Positions 13,706 to 21,435 of a DNA stretch of 21,435 bases are shown here, one piece after another. The notes beneath the pieces were generated by a model, which was given only the letters and a program-made list of their open reading frames with translations, was not told the DNA's origin and did no database searches. The stretch's first letter is position 1. Every line of letters starts with the position of its first letter. Position numbers and translations under genes: made by a program. Source of the stretch: QNYZ01 sp964577615 (lineage in GTDB: Bacteria > Desulfobacterota > Desulfobacteria > Desulfobacterales > QNYZ01); contig CAZNZW010000053.1 of assembly GCA_964577615.1 (NCBI GenBank), positions 1 to 21,435 of the forward strand. The letters run 5' to 3'.

Positions 13706-15706
13706 ATGTCTTCCTTTAATATCGTATCTCCCTTTCAGCCCACCGGCGATCAGCCGTTGGCCATCGATCAATTAAGCCGGGCCCTGGATGCCGGGCGTCG
13801 TTTCAACGTATTGCTGGGGGTCACCGGGTCGGGAAAAACCTTCACCATGGGGCAGGTGGTCGCCCGGCTCAATCGGCCGACCCTGGTTCTGGCGCCCAAC
13901 AAGACCCTGGCGGCCCAGCTGTATACCGAATTCAAGGGGCTGTTTCCCGATAACGCCGTCGAATATTTCGTCAGCTATTACGACTATTACCAACCCGAAG
14001 CCTATATCCCCACATCGGACACCTATATTCAAAAAGATTCATCGATCAACGAGATGATCGACAAGATGCGCCATTCCGCCACCATGAGTGTCCTGACCCG
14101 GCGGGACGTGCTCGTGGTCGCCAGCGTATCGTGTATCTACGGGCTGGGCGCCCCGGAAGACTATCTGGCCATGCGGGTAAGCCTGGAATCCGGCCAGACG
14201 CTTGACCGGGACAAGCTGCTGAAGGATCTGGTCGCCATGCAATATGAGCGGAACGATGTCGATTTTCACCGGGGGGTCTTCCGGGTCCGGGGCGACCGGG
14301 TGGAGGTTTTTCCGGCTTATGAAGAAAACAGGGCGGTTCGGATCGACTTTTTTGGCGATGAGATCGACGGCATCTGCGAAATTGATCCGCTCAAGGGAGA
14401 TGTGCTCAAACGGCTGCGAAAAGTTGCGATTTTTCCGGCCAGTCATTACGTTACCCGGAAAGAGACGATGAAGCGGGCCACCCGGACGATTCTGGATGAG
14501 TTGGCCGAACGGATCGATTATTTTCGGGATTCGAATAAACTGCTCGAAGCCCAGCGCATCGAGGAACGGACCCGTTTTGACCTGGAAATGATCCAGGAAG
14601 TCGGCTATTGCAATGGTATCGAAAATTACTCCCGGCACATTACCGGCCGCCTGCCCGGGGAACCGCCGCCCACGCTGCTCGATTATTTTCCCGACGATTT
14701 CCTGATGTTCATCGACGAAAGCCATATCGCCGTTCCCCAGATGCGGGCCATGTACAAAGGCGACCGCTCCCGGAAGGAAACCCTGGCCAGATACGGATTC
14801 CGGCTGCCGTCGGCGCTGGACAACCGGCCGTTGACATTTGCCGAGTCCGAGGCGCGGATGAACCAGGTGGTCTTTGTATCGGCCACGCCGGCCGATTTTG
14901 AAATGGAAAAAAACCAGGGCCCGCCAGTGGAATTAATCGTCCGGCCCACGGGATTAATCGACCCGGTTGTCGATATCCGGCCGGCCACGGCGCAGGTGGA
15001 CGATCTTCAGGCGGAAATCCAACTTCGCGTGGCGCGCAGCGAGCGGGTACTGGTCACCACCCTGACCAAACGCATGGCCGAGGACCTGACCGATTATTTT
15101 ACCGACCTGGGCCTGCAGGTCCGCTATCTGCATTCCGACATCAAAACCATGGAGCGGATGGATCTGATCCGGGACCTGCGCCTGGGTGAATTCGACGTGC
15201 TCATCGGTATCAATCTGCTCCGGGAAGGGCTGGATATTCCCGAAGTCACCCTGGTGGCCATCATGGATGCCGATAAAGAGGGGTTTTTGCGATCCACCCG
15301 GTCATTGATTCAGACCTTCGGCCGGGCGGCCCGCAACGTCCGGGGCCGTGTGATTCTCTATGCGGACCGGATGACCGGATCCATGCAGCGGGCCATTGAC
15401 GAAACCGACCGCCGCCGCCGGATCCAGCAGGCGTATAACCAGGAACACGACATCACGCCGCAGAATATCCAAAAGGATATCACCACCATTTTCGACAATG
15501 CGTATCAGGAAGCCGCGCCCACCGCCGACGCGCAGGTGGCGGAAACCCTTTCCGCCTATGGTGCCGGCGACGACCTGGAAAAAATCCTGGAACAGATGGA
15601 AAACGACATGCGGGCCGCCGCGGCTGAACTCGATTTCGAACGGGCCGCCGTGATCCGGGACCGGATCGTGGTATTGAAAAGAAAACTGCTGTTTGAAGGC
15701 GGATAA
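13706..15706 (+). CDS. uvrB: Excinuclease ABC subunit B
   Basis: DNA damage-verifying helicase-like subunit of nucleotide excision repair; it receives DNA from UvrA and recruits UvrC. Walker A is GVTGSGKT (residues 38-45). The beta-hairpin region YFVSYYDYYQPEAYIP inserts between the strands. The Walker B/DEAD-like motif is FIDESH. Helicase motifs of domain 3 are visible in LREGLDIPEVTLVAIMDADKEG and QTFGRAARN. The C-terminal UVR domain (about 628-663, AAAELDFERAAVIRDRI) binds UvrC. The 666 residues match the family. The ribosome site is poor and the upstream spacer AT-rich. uvrC starts one base after its stop codon. Confidence 0.98.
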   Translation: MSSFNIVSPFQPTGDQPLAIDQLSRALDAGRRFNVLLGVTGSGKTFTMGQVVARLNRPTLVLAPNKTLAAQLYTEFKGLFPDNAVEYFVSYYDYYQPEAYIPTSDTYIQKDSSINEMIDKMRHSATMSVLTRRDVLVVASVSCIYGLGAPEDYLAMRVSLESGQTLDRDKLLKDLVAMQYERNDVDFHRGVFRVRGDRVEVFPAYEENRAVRIDFFGDEIDGICEIDPLKGDVLKRLRKVAIFPASHYVTRKETMKRATRTILDELAERIDYFRDSNKLLEAQRIEERTRFDLEMIQEVGYCNGIENYSRHITGRLPGEPPPTLLDYFPDDFLMFIDESHIAVPQMRAMYKGDRSRKETLARYGFRLPSALDNRPLTFAESEARMNQVVFVSATPADFEMEKNQGPPVELIVRPTGLIDPVVDIRPATAQVDDLQAEIQLRVARSERVLVTTLTKRMAEDLTDYFTDLGLQVRYLHSDIKTMERMDLIRDLRLGEFDVLIGINLLREGLDIPEVTLVAIMDADKEGFLRSTRSLIQTFGRAARNVRGRVILYADRMTGSMQRAIDETDRRRRIQQAYNQEHDITPQNIQKDITTIFDNAYQEAAPTADAQVAETLSAYGAGDDLEKILEQMENDMRAAAAELDFERAAVIRDRIVVLKRKLLFEGG

Positions 15707-15707
15707 A

Positions 15708-17546
15708 ATGGAAAACGGGCATTTACCCATTTTGCGCGCCCGGCAGCGCATGGCGCCCACCGGCCCCGGGGTCTACCTGATGAAAGACGCCGAAGAGAAG
15801 ATTCTCTATATCGGCAAAGCGATTTCTCTGCGCAAGCGGCTGGCGTCGTATTTCAACCGGCCCCGTCTGCCCGACCCCAAGACGGCGGCCCTGGTTAAAA
15901 AAATCGTCACCTTCGAGACGATCGTCACGGCAACGGAAAAAGAAGCCCTGATCCTCGAAGCGAACCTGATCCGGCAGCACCGCCCCCGCTACAACATCGA
16001 ATTAAAGGACGGCAAACGCTATCCGTCCCTCTGTCTGGACCTGTCGCACCCGTATCCGAACCTGACCATGGTCCGGAAACCGACCCGCCGGGACATGCGC
16101 TATTTCGGGCCGTTTTCTTCTTCCCGCGGCGTGCGCGAGACCCTGCGGTTCGTCAATAAAACCTTCAAACTCCGCAAATGCAAAAACCGGGAATTTGCCA
16201 CCCGCAGGCGCCCCTGCCTGCATTACCAGATGGGGGCCTGCCTGGCGCCCTGCTGCCTGAACGTGGACCCGGCGGCTTACCGGGAGATCATCCGGGCCGT
16301 CACACTTTTCTTAAACGGCCGCACGCCCCGGCTGATTAAACAGCTGAAAGACCGGATGCTGCGGGCTGCCGGGGAAGAGGATTTCGAAGCGGCGGCGGTT
16401 TTTCGCGATCAGATTTTTGCCCTGGAGCGGACGCTGGAAAAGCAGGTGGCTGTCACCACGGACTTTGCCGACCGGGATATCATCGGCCTGGCCGCGGGCA
16501 GGACCCTGACGATTATCACGCTGATGGCCGTCCGGGGCGGGTTTGTCATCGGCACCCGTCACTATGCCTTTGACGATACGCATGTGCCGGATACCGCGCT
16601 GGTGGAGGCATTTATTCATCGCTGTTACCATCGGAGCCCGTTTGTACCGCCGGAAGTGCTTGTCCCGTTTCCCCTGGAAAGCCATACGATGATCGAAAAC
16701 TGGCTGGGTGATATTGCCGGGCGCAGGGTCCGGATACACTGGCCCCGGCGGGGCCGGAAAAAATCCCTGCTCAACATGGCATGCGACAATGCCGTCATCG
16801 AGCTGAAAAAGCAGACATCCCGTCAGACCGCGGACCTGGCGCTGCTGGCCGGCCTGCAGAAACGACTGCGGCTGCCACGGCTGCCGGAACGGATCGAATG
16901 TTTTGACAATTCGAATCTCAGCGGCACGAACCCGGTGGCCGGGATGGTGGTTTTTGTGCGCGGCCGGCCGTATAAAAAAGACTACCGGCGGTTCCGGTTG
17001 AACCCGTCCGGCGGATCGGATGATTATGCCGCCATGGCCGAAGTGCTGACCCGGCGGTTCCAGTCGGATTCATCTCCGCCGGCCCTGCCCGATCTTCTGG
17101 TCATTGACGGGGGCAAGGGGCAGCTCAATGTGGCGCTGGCGGTGCTGAAGCACCTCGGCCTGACGGGCCGTTTCAATGTCATGGGGCTGGCCAAGAAAGA
17201 CGAAGCGCGGGGGGAGACCGAAGACAAGATCTACCTGCCGGGGCGGGCCAATCCGGTCGCGACTGCCCGGCATCCCGAGATACTGCATCTGCTGGAACGG
17301 ATCCGCAACGAGGCCCACCGGTTTGCCATCACATTCCAGCGCCAGCGGCGGACGAAGAAAGCATTTGTTTCCGCGCTGGACAGGGTACCGGGGATCGGCC
17401 CCGCACGCCGGCGCGCGCTGCTGACACAGTTCGGAAGCGTCCGGGCCATAGCCGCTGCCGCAGTCAACGATCTGGCAGCCGTTCCCGGAATGACCCGGCC
17501 GGCGGCCCGGGCCGTGCACCGGCATTTGACAAAAGGGAAGAATTGA
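15708..17546 (+). CDS. uvrC: Excinuclease ABC subunit C
   Basis: Dual-incision nuclease of nucleotide excision repair. The N-terminal GIY-YIG domain shows GVYLMKD and ILYIGKA, then YNIELKDGKRYP. A Cys cluster (CKNREFATRRRPC, CLAPCC) follows, consistent with an iron-sulfur site reported in this family. The UVR motif at about 215-245 (EEDFEAAAVFRDQI) pairs with UvrB. The RNase H-like endonuclease half has IECFDNSNLSGT and LLVIDGGKGQL, and the C-terminus has tandem helix-hairpin-helix motifs (VPGIGPARRRALL, VPGMTRPAARAV). ATG at 15708 is preferred over an in-frame TTG at 15693; it directly follows the uvrB TAA. The protein has 612 residues. Confidence 0.97.
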   Translation: MENGHLPILRARQRMAPTGPGVYLMKDAEEKILYIGKAISLRKRLASYFNRPRLPDPKTAALVKKIVTFETIVTATEKEALILEANLIRQHRPRYNIELKDGKRYPSLCLDLSHPYPNLTMVRKPTRRDMRYFGPFSSSRGVRETLRFVNKTFKLRKCKNREFATRRRPCLHYQMGACLAPCCLNVDPAAYREIIRAVTLFLNGRTPRLIKQLKDRMLRAAGEEDFEAAAVFRDQIFALERTLEKQVAVTTDFADRDIIGLAAGRTLTIITLMAVRGGFVIGTRHYAFDDTHVPDTALVEAFIHRCYHRSPFVPPEVLVPFPLESHTMIENWLGDIAGRRVRIHWPRRGRKKSLLNMACDNAVIELKKQTSRQTADLALLAGLQKRLRLPRLPERIECFDNSNLSGTNPVAGMVVFVRGRPYKKDYRRFRLNPSGGSDDYAAMAEVLTRRFQSDSSPPALPDLLVIDGGKGQLNVALAVLKHLGLTGRFNVMGLAKKDEARGETEDKIYLPGRANPVATARHPEILHLLERIRNEAHRFAITFQRQRRTKKAFVSALDRVPGIGPARRRALLTQFGSVRAIAAAAVNDLAAVPGMTRPAARAVHRHLTKGKN

Positions 17547-17599
17547 AGACAACGGCCCCATCGGTCCGACAGGGAATGGACAGTGGATCGCCGGCGGGA

Positions 17600-17624
17600 C
17601 CGGATGCGGGCAGGCCGCATCCGG
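17600..17624. terminator. Ten-base-pair hairpin between convergent uvrC and mdh
   Basis: CCGGATGCGG (17600-17609), loop GCAGG, CCGCATCCGG (17615-17624): a perfect ten-base-pair stem midway in the 90-base gap between converging genes. There is no T-tract on either side, so it is probably a bidirectional barrier or RNA 3'-end stabiliser rather than a textbook intrinsic terminator. Confidence 0.55.
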
Positions 17625-17636
17625 CAACTGGAAAAC

Positions 17637-18572
17637 CTAGTAATCGAGCCCGGCCAGAATGCCTTTCAGCTCGGCCACCGCGTCCGCGGATTTTTTCAGC
17701 GCGGATTTTTCCGCGTCGGTCAGCGAAATCTCGATCACTTCCTCGACACCGGTGGCGCCCAGCTTGACCGGCACCCCGATAAACAGGTCGTTCACCCCAT
17801 ATTCACCTTCGAGATAGGCGGCGCAGGGCAGGATTTTCTTCTTGTCCTTGAGGATTGATTCGGCCATTTCCACAGCCGCCGACGCCGGAGCGTAGTAGGC
17901 GCTGCCGGTTTTGAGGAGCGACACGATCTCGGCCCCGCCGTTGGCGGTGCGGTCCACCAGGGCGTCGATCCGGTCCGGGGGCATGAGTTCGGTAATCGGA
18001 ATGCCCGCCACCGTGGAATAGCGGGGCAGGGGAACCATGGTGTCCCCATGGCCGCCCAGCACAAAGGCATGGGTATTTTCCACGGAAACGTTCAGTTCCA
18101 TGGCGATGAAGGCCCGGAACCGCGCCGAGTCGAGGACCCCGGCCATGCCGATGACCCGGTTTTTGGGAAACCCGCTGGCGTCATACGCCACATGACACAT
18201 GGCATCCAGCGGATTACTGACAATGATCAGGATCGCTTCGGGGGATTTTTCGCAGATGGCCTGGGTGACTTTCTTCATAATCCCGGCATTGGTGCTGATG
18301 AGATCATCCCGGCTCATTCCCGGTTTGCGCGGGATCCCCGCCGTGATAATCACAATGTCGGACCCGGCGCTGGCGTCGTAGTCATTCGTGCCGGTCAGAT
18401 GCGAATCGTGCTTTTCGATGGATGCCGCCTCGGTCAGATCCAGGGCCTTTCCCTGGGGAATCCCTTCGACAATATCCACCAGAACCACATCGCAGAGTTC
18501 CTTTTCCGCCAGCCGCTGGGCAGCGGTGGCACCGACATTTCCGGCGCCGACAACCGTAACTTTTTTGTCCAT
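17637..18572 (-). CDS. mdh: Malate dehydrogenase (LDH-like type)
   Basis: NAD-dependent interconversion of malate and oxaloacetate. The N-terminal Rossmann motif is VTVVGAGNVGATAA, and the NAD-binding Asp is in VVLVDIVEG. The substrate loop IPRKPGMSRDDLI has Arg where lactate dehydrogenases have Gln, supporting malate specificity. The catalytic His lies in GGHGDTMVPL, with Asp in VLDSARFR and Asn in IVSNPLD. The start at 18572 (MDKKVTVVGAG) is chosen over 18587 because AAGGAG lies six bases before it. The protein has 311 residues, typical of the LDH-like MDH group. It is monocistronic by context, divergent from purC and convergent with uvrC. Confidence 0.96.
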   Translation of the reverse strand: MDKKVTVVGAGNVGATAAQRLAEKELCDVVLVDIVEGIPQGKALDLTEAASIEKHDSHLTGTNDYDASAGSDIVIITAGIPRKPGMSRDDLISTNAGIMKKVTQAICEKSPEAILIIVSNPLDAMCHVAYDASGFPKNRVIGMAGVLDSARFRAFIAMELNVSVENTHAFVLGGHGDTMVPLPRYSTVAGIPITELMPPDRIDALVDRTANGGAEIVSLLKTGSAYYAPASAAVEMAESILKDKKKILPCAAYLEGEYGVNDLFIGVPVKLGATGVEEVIEISLTDAEKSALKKSADAVAELKGILAGLDY

Positions 18573-18710
18573 GACACGCTCCTTCATAATTAAATCGGAT
18601 TATTTATCACCGGCCCGTCGCCCGTGACGGCAACCGGAAATCAACTTTTAAGACCGGCCGGCCAGGCGGCTTAGTTTCCGGCACCGGCACCACTTCAGGC
18701 CCTCGAAGAA

Positions 18711-18738
18711 TGGATAGCATACTGCCTTCGATTGTCAA
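18711..18738 (-). promoter_or_regulatory. Candidate mdh promoter
   Basis: Minus-strand TTGACA (18738-18733), 16 bases, then TATCCA (18716-18711). The -35 is perfect, the -10 weak (three of six). It would give a leader of about 130 bases before mdh. A closer promoter in the AT-rich bases around 18590-18610 cannot be excluded. Confidence 0.35.
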
Positions 18739-18767
18739 TCATTTTCATGCCCGGCAGCCGCCTTTTA

Positions 18768-18795
18768 TTGACAAACATGCCGGATACAGTATAAC
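18768..18795 (+). promoter_or_regulatory. Promoter of purC
   Basis: TTGACA (18768-18773), 16 bases, then TATAAC (18790-18795): a perfect -35 and a five-of-six -10. The predicted start near 18802 leaves a leader of about 59 bases. There is no obvious PurR-like operator or purine-riboswitch fold. Confidence 0.72.
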
Positions 18796-18860
18796 GGCAG
18801 GACAAAAGCGCATCGTCTGCGCAGGATGAATGGACACGCCATAAAAAAGGAAGGATCCCC

Positions 18861-19757
18861 ATGAGCAAGCCCGTGAAGGAAACGAATTTCGAGACCCTCT
18901 CCCTGCTGCAGCGCGGCAAGGTGCGCGACATCTACGACCTGGACGATCACCTGTTGATGGTGGCCACCGACCGGCTCTCCGCCTTTGATGTCGTCATGCC
19001 CGATCCCATCCCGGACAAGGGCAAGGTGCTGACCCAGATTTCGCGTTTCTGGTTTGACGTCATGCAGGCCATCGTTCCCAACCACCTGATTACGGCGGAT
19101 ATCGCCCAGTATCCTGACGCGTGCCGTCCCTACGCCGACATTCTGGACGGACGAAGCATGCTGGTTAAGAAAACCGAGCCGCTGGCCATCGAATGCGTGG
19201 TGCGCGGCTATATTTCAGGATCCGGGTGGAAATCCTATCAGCAGTCCGGGACGATCTGCGGCATCCGGCTGCCTGACGGGCTGCGGGAGTCGGACCGGCT
19301 GCCCGAGCCGATTTTTACGCCATCCACCAAAGCCGAGCTGGGCACCCACGACGAAAATATCGATTTTGACCGGGCCGCCGAAATCGTCGGCCGGCCCCTG
19401 GCCGAAAAGGTTCGGGACATCAGCCTGGCCATTTACAACAAAGGCGTCGAGCTGGCGGCGGAAAAGGGGATTATCATTGCCGATACCAAATTTGAATTCG
19501 GCCGGCTGGGGGATGACATTATTCTCATCGACGAAGTGCTGACGCCCGACTCGTCCCGTTTCTGGCCCCGGGCAACCTATGCCCCCGGCGGCCCGCAAAA
19601 GAGTTACGACAAGCAATTCGTCCGCGATTATCTTCTTTCCATCAACTACGACAAGACCCCGCCGGGGCCGCGGCTGCCGGAAGAGGTGATCCGGGCCACC
19701 CGGGAAAAATATATCGAAGCGCTCCGGCAGCTGGCCGGTGACCGGTATCCGGTTTAA
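18861..19757 (+). CDS. purC: Phosphoribosylaminoimidazole-succinocarboxamide synthase
   Basis: Purine biosynthesis: ligates aspartate to CAIR with ATP to give SAICAR. The N-terminal glycine-rich ATP strand is LLQRGKVRDIYDL, and the first family signature is RLSAFDVVMPDPIPDKG. ECVVRGYISGSGWKSYQ and EPIFTPSTKAELGTHDENI follow. The second signature is IIADTKFEFGRLGDDIILIDEVLTPD with the metal and nucleotide acids, then SRFWP. At 298 residues it belongs to the longer PurC group rather than the 237-residue E. coli type. AAGGAAGGA lies before the ATG. It stands alone with its own promoter and a probable terminator; no other pur gene is in the window. Confidence 0.97.
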   Translation: MSKPVKETNFETLSLLQRGKVRDIYDLDDHLLMVATDRLSAFDVVMPDPIPDKGKVLTQISRFWFDVMQAIVPNHLITADIAQYPDACRPYADILDGRSMLVKKTEPLAIECVVRGYISGSGWKSYQQSGTICGIRLPDGLRESDRLPEPIFTPSTKAELGTHDENIDFDRAAEIVGRPLAEKVRDISLAIYNKGVELAAEKGIIIADTKFEFGRLGDDIILIDEVLTPDSSRFWPRATYAPGGPQKSYDKQFVRDYLLSINYDKTPPGPRLPEEVIRATREKYIEALRQLAGDRYPV

Positions 19758-19769
19758 ACGGCCCCCCAC

Positions 19770-19806
19770 GGGCATCCGCCGGACGGCCCTTTACCAGCCT
19801 TTTTTA
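19770..19806 (+). terminator. Probable purC terminator
   Basis: GGGC (19770-19773) pairs with GCCC (19786-19789) around a TCC-GCC-GGA inner stem. TTT follows at once and a six-T run comes ten bases later (19800-19805). The spacing between stem and long T-tract is unusual, so confidence is moderate. Confidence 0.42.
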
Positions 19807-19860
19807 TGCCTCTTTGACAAGGATGGCGAAATACAAACAGGAACCTGAAAGCCATTTGCC

Positions 19861-20889
19861 ATGATTCATTTTCAGACGCAGCCGGTCTCTCTTGCCGCCA
19901 TTGACATAGACGACCGGACCCATCAGATCAGCGCCCCGGCCGATACAGAGCAGATTGAGGCGCTGGCCGTCTCCATCACCCGGATCGGCCTGCTGAGTCC
20001 GCCGCTGGTGGGGGAGGGTGCTGCCGGCATGCGGATTGTTTCCGGTTTCCGGCGAATGGCCGCCTGCCACCAGCTGAAACGCGAAACGGTCTTCTGCCGC
20101 GTCCTGGCGCCGGAAACAGCGCCGGCCGTCTGTGCGCAGCTGGCCGTGGCCGAAAACGCGTGGCACCGGCCCCTGACCCTGATGGAAAAGGCCCGCGCTT
20201 TTGTACTGCTCGATGCCGTTTTTTTCTCTTCTGAGCATACCGCCCCTGAGATTACCGATGCCGGAGGCGCGGGGCCTGCGAAAGACCGGGCCGCAAAACT
20301 GGCCGAAATCGCCGCGCCTCTGGGGCTGGTGGAAAACCCGGACATGATCGGCAAGCTGATCAGATTGACCCGATTATCGCCATCGATCCTCGCCGCCGTG
20401 GAAACCGGAACGATCGGACTGGTCATGGCTCTGGAACTGGGGACCCTGGATCCGGAAGAGGGGGGTCTGATACTGGGGCTTTTCCAGCGCTTTCGACACG
20501 GTCTCAACCGGCAGCGGGAACTGATGGAAATGGTTCGGGAAATTGCGAAAAGAGAGTCGATCTCCATCCGGCGGCTTCTGGCATCGGATGAGATTGCCGC
20601 TATTCTCGCCCGGACGGATCTGGATCTGCCAGCCATCGGCGGGGCGCTGCGCCGCTATCTGAAACAGCGCCGGTATCCGGCCCTGACCCGGGCGCAGATC
20701 GCATTCGAAAAACTCGAAAAGGACCTGCCGCTGAGGGGGCGGATCCGCCTGAACCCGCCACCGTATTTCGAAGGAAGTACCTACCAGCTGATATTTTCAT
20801 TTGACACGCTGGCGGAACTAAAGCGTCACCATCACCATTTTGACCAGATCCGGCAACATCCTTCTCTGGCCCGGTTTCTGGAAGATTAA
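19861..20889 (+). CDS. Orphan ParB-like protein with degenerate CTP-binding motif
   Basis: 342 residues resembling the ParB/Spo0J family. The N-terminal part (about 1-95) follows the ParB fold: VSLAAIDIDDR, EALAVSITRIGLLSPPLVG, then RIVSGFRRMAACHQL where canonical ParB has G-E-R-R-x-x-A, so the motif lacks the Glu. The middle keeps the ParB helical pattern (AENAWHRPLTLMEKARAF, and IGKLIRLTRLSPSILAAV like the ParB helix-turn-helix and following helix). The C-terminal 90 residues are basic and unfamiliar, ending in an HHHHFD stretch. There is no ParA or nuclease gene beside it, so chromosome segregation is unlikely; a DNA-binding or regulatory role is inferred. The ribosome site is weak. Confidence 0.72.
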   Translation: MIHFQTQPVSLAAIDIDDRTHQISAPADTEQIEALAVSITRIGLLSPPLVGEGAAGMRIVSGFRRMAACHQLKRETVFCRVLAPETAPAVCAQLAVAENAWHRPLTLMEKARAFVLLDAVFFSSEHTAPEITDAGGAGPAKDRAAKLAEIAAPLGLVENPDMIGKLIRLTRLSPSILAAVETGTIGLVMALELGTLDPEEGGLILGLFQRFRHGLNRQRELMEMVREIAKRESISIRRLLASDEIAAILARTDLDLPAIGGALRRYLKQRRYPALTRAQIAFEKLEKDLPLRGRIRLNPPPYFEGSTYQLIFSFDTLAELKRHHHHFDQIRQHPSLARFLED

Positions 20890-20939
20890 TTCTAAATTCA
20901 AAGCCAATTCGCCGAAAAGCGAGATAGAAAAGGAAATTG

Positions 20940-21435
20940 ATGATGAAATTTGAAGACAAGTTTTCATTGCCGCTGGAATGGATCAGTGAAGAAACAAAAC
21001 TGATTGTCGAAAGCTGTCGGGAGATTGTAGAAAAGGAAATAATGCCAATCCGCCACGAGCTTGACGAAGATTGGAAAGAGCACAAGATTTACATTAAACT
21101 CCTGAAAAAGCTGATGCTGGATTTTGGTTTGCAGTGCGCGCCATGGCCAAAAGAATACGGTGGCCTGGAATCGGATTTGATTACCGCCTGCCTGTGCAAT
21201 GAAGAAATCAGCCGGGGCGATTCCGGCTTATCTACCGCGGTCGGCTGCATCAGCTGGACATTCATGCCCATGCTGGCCCCCAACCCCAATCCAGTCCTGA
21301 TTGAGAAGTTCGCCCCGCTTGCCTGCCAGACGGACAAACTGTATGTCGGCTGCGCAGCAATTACCGATGCAAGAAGTGGCTCGGATGTTGAAAATATTGA
21401 TGGAACGCATGGAAAGTATGTGGCCACAACCGCTG
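20940..21435 (+). CDS. Acyl-CoA dehydrogenase, N-terminal part (cut by window end)
   Basis: Start of an FAD-dependent acyl-CoA dehydrogenase; 165 codons are visible. The sequence begins MMKFEDKFSLPLEWISEE, then the helical N-terminal domain with the block LDFGLQCAPWPKEYGGLESD, the usual W/F-P-x-E-Y-G-G region. NEEISRGDSGLSTAVG follows, then the beginning of the middle beta domain with AAITDARSGSDVENI (compare the family A-x-T-E-P-x-A-G-S-D). The typical Glu-Pro is replaced by Asp-Ala here, so it may belong to a divergent subgroup. AAAAGGA precedes the tandem ATG at 20940/20943. The first 300 bases are about 46% GC, well below the upstream genes. Confidence 0.88.
   Translation, partial: MMKFEDKFSLPLEWISEETKLIVESCREIVEKEIMPIRHELDEDWKEHKIYIKLLKKLMLDFGLQCAPWPKEYGGLESDLITACLCNEEISRGDSGLSTAVGCISWTFMPMLAPNPNPVLIEKFAPLACQTDKLYVGCAAITDARSGSDVENIDGTHGKYVATTA

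Overview
The window reads as chromosomal DNA of a high-GC, strictly anaerobic deltaproteobacterium, most likely Desulfobacterota of the Desulfobacterales/Desulfosarcina type. This is inferred from the five-part NikKMLQO-type metal transporter, the gene style and the roughly 60% GC of most of it. No rRNA, tRNA, CRISPR array, insertion sequence or phage gene is seen.

Positions 1-7.8 kb (minus strand) hold one long, tightly packed transcription unit. A near-consensus promoter (7775-7803) is followed by a short leader containing a strong intrinsic terminator (7656-7710). Then come nikK, nikM/cbiM, nikL, nikQ/cbiQ and nikO/cbiO (an energy-coupling-factor Ni/Co uptake system), cobQ, cobU and cobS (late cobalamin assembly), rpe (pentose phosphate) and aroQ (shikimate pathway, cut by the window start). 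Several junctions overlap by four bases (ATGA or GTGA). The layout suggests metal uptake supplying, or co-regulated with, B12 synthesis.

Positions 7.8-10.6 kb: a plus-strand pair (hotdog thioesterase, ElbB) starts divergently from the transporter operon. Facing it is a minus-strand pair: an unrecognised protein built of two copies of a Cys-containing module ending in CQLG-x-F, and a small membrane protein. A 665-base stretch follows with only one plausible small Cys-rich ORF.

Positions 10.6-17.5 kb (plus strand) carry a predicted Tat-exported M15-type peptidase, ispF, cysS, then uvrB and uvrC of nucleotide excision repair. A very AT-rich spacer separates cysS from uvrB. A 10-bp-stem hairpin separates uvrC from the convergent mdh.

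Positions 17.6-21.4 kb: mdh (minus) and purC (plus) are divergent, purC with a strong promoter. After a probable terminator come an orphan, degenerate ParB-like protein and the 5' part of an acyl-CoA dehydrogenase whose GC content is clearly lower than that of its neighbours.

Most of the window is ordinary housekeeping. The parts worth a second look are the leader RNA before nikK, the N-terminal histidines shared by three transporter components, the duplicated-module protein, the small Cys-rich ORF and the orphan ParB-like gene.
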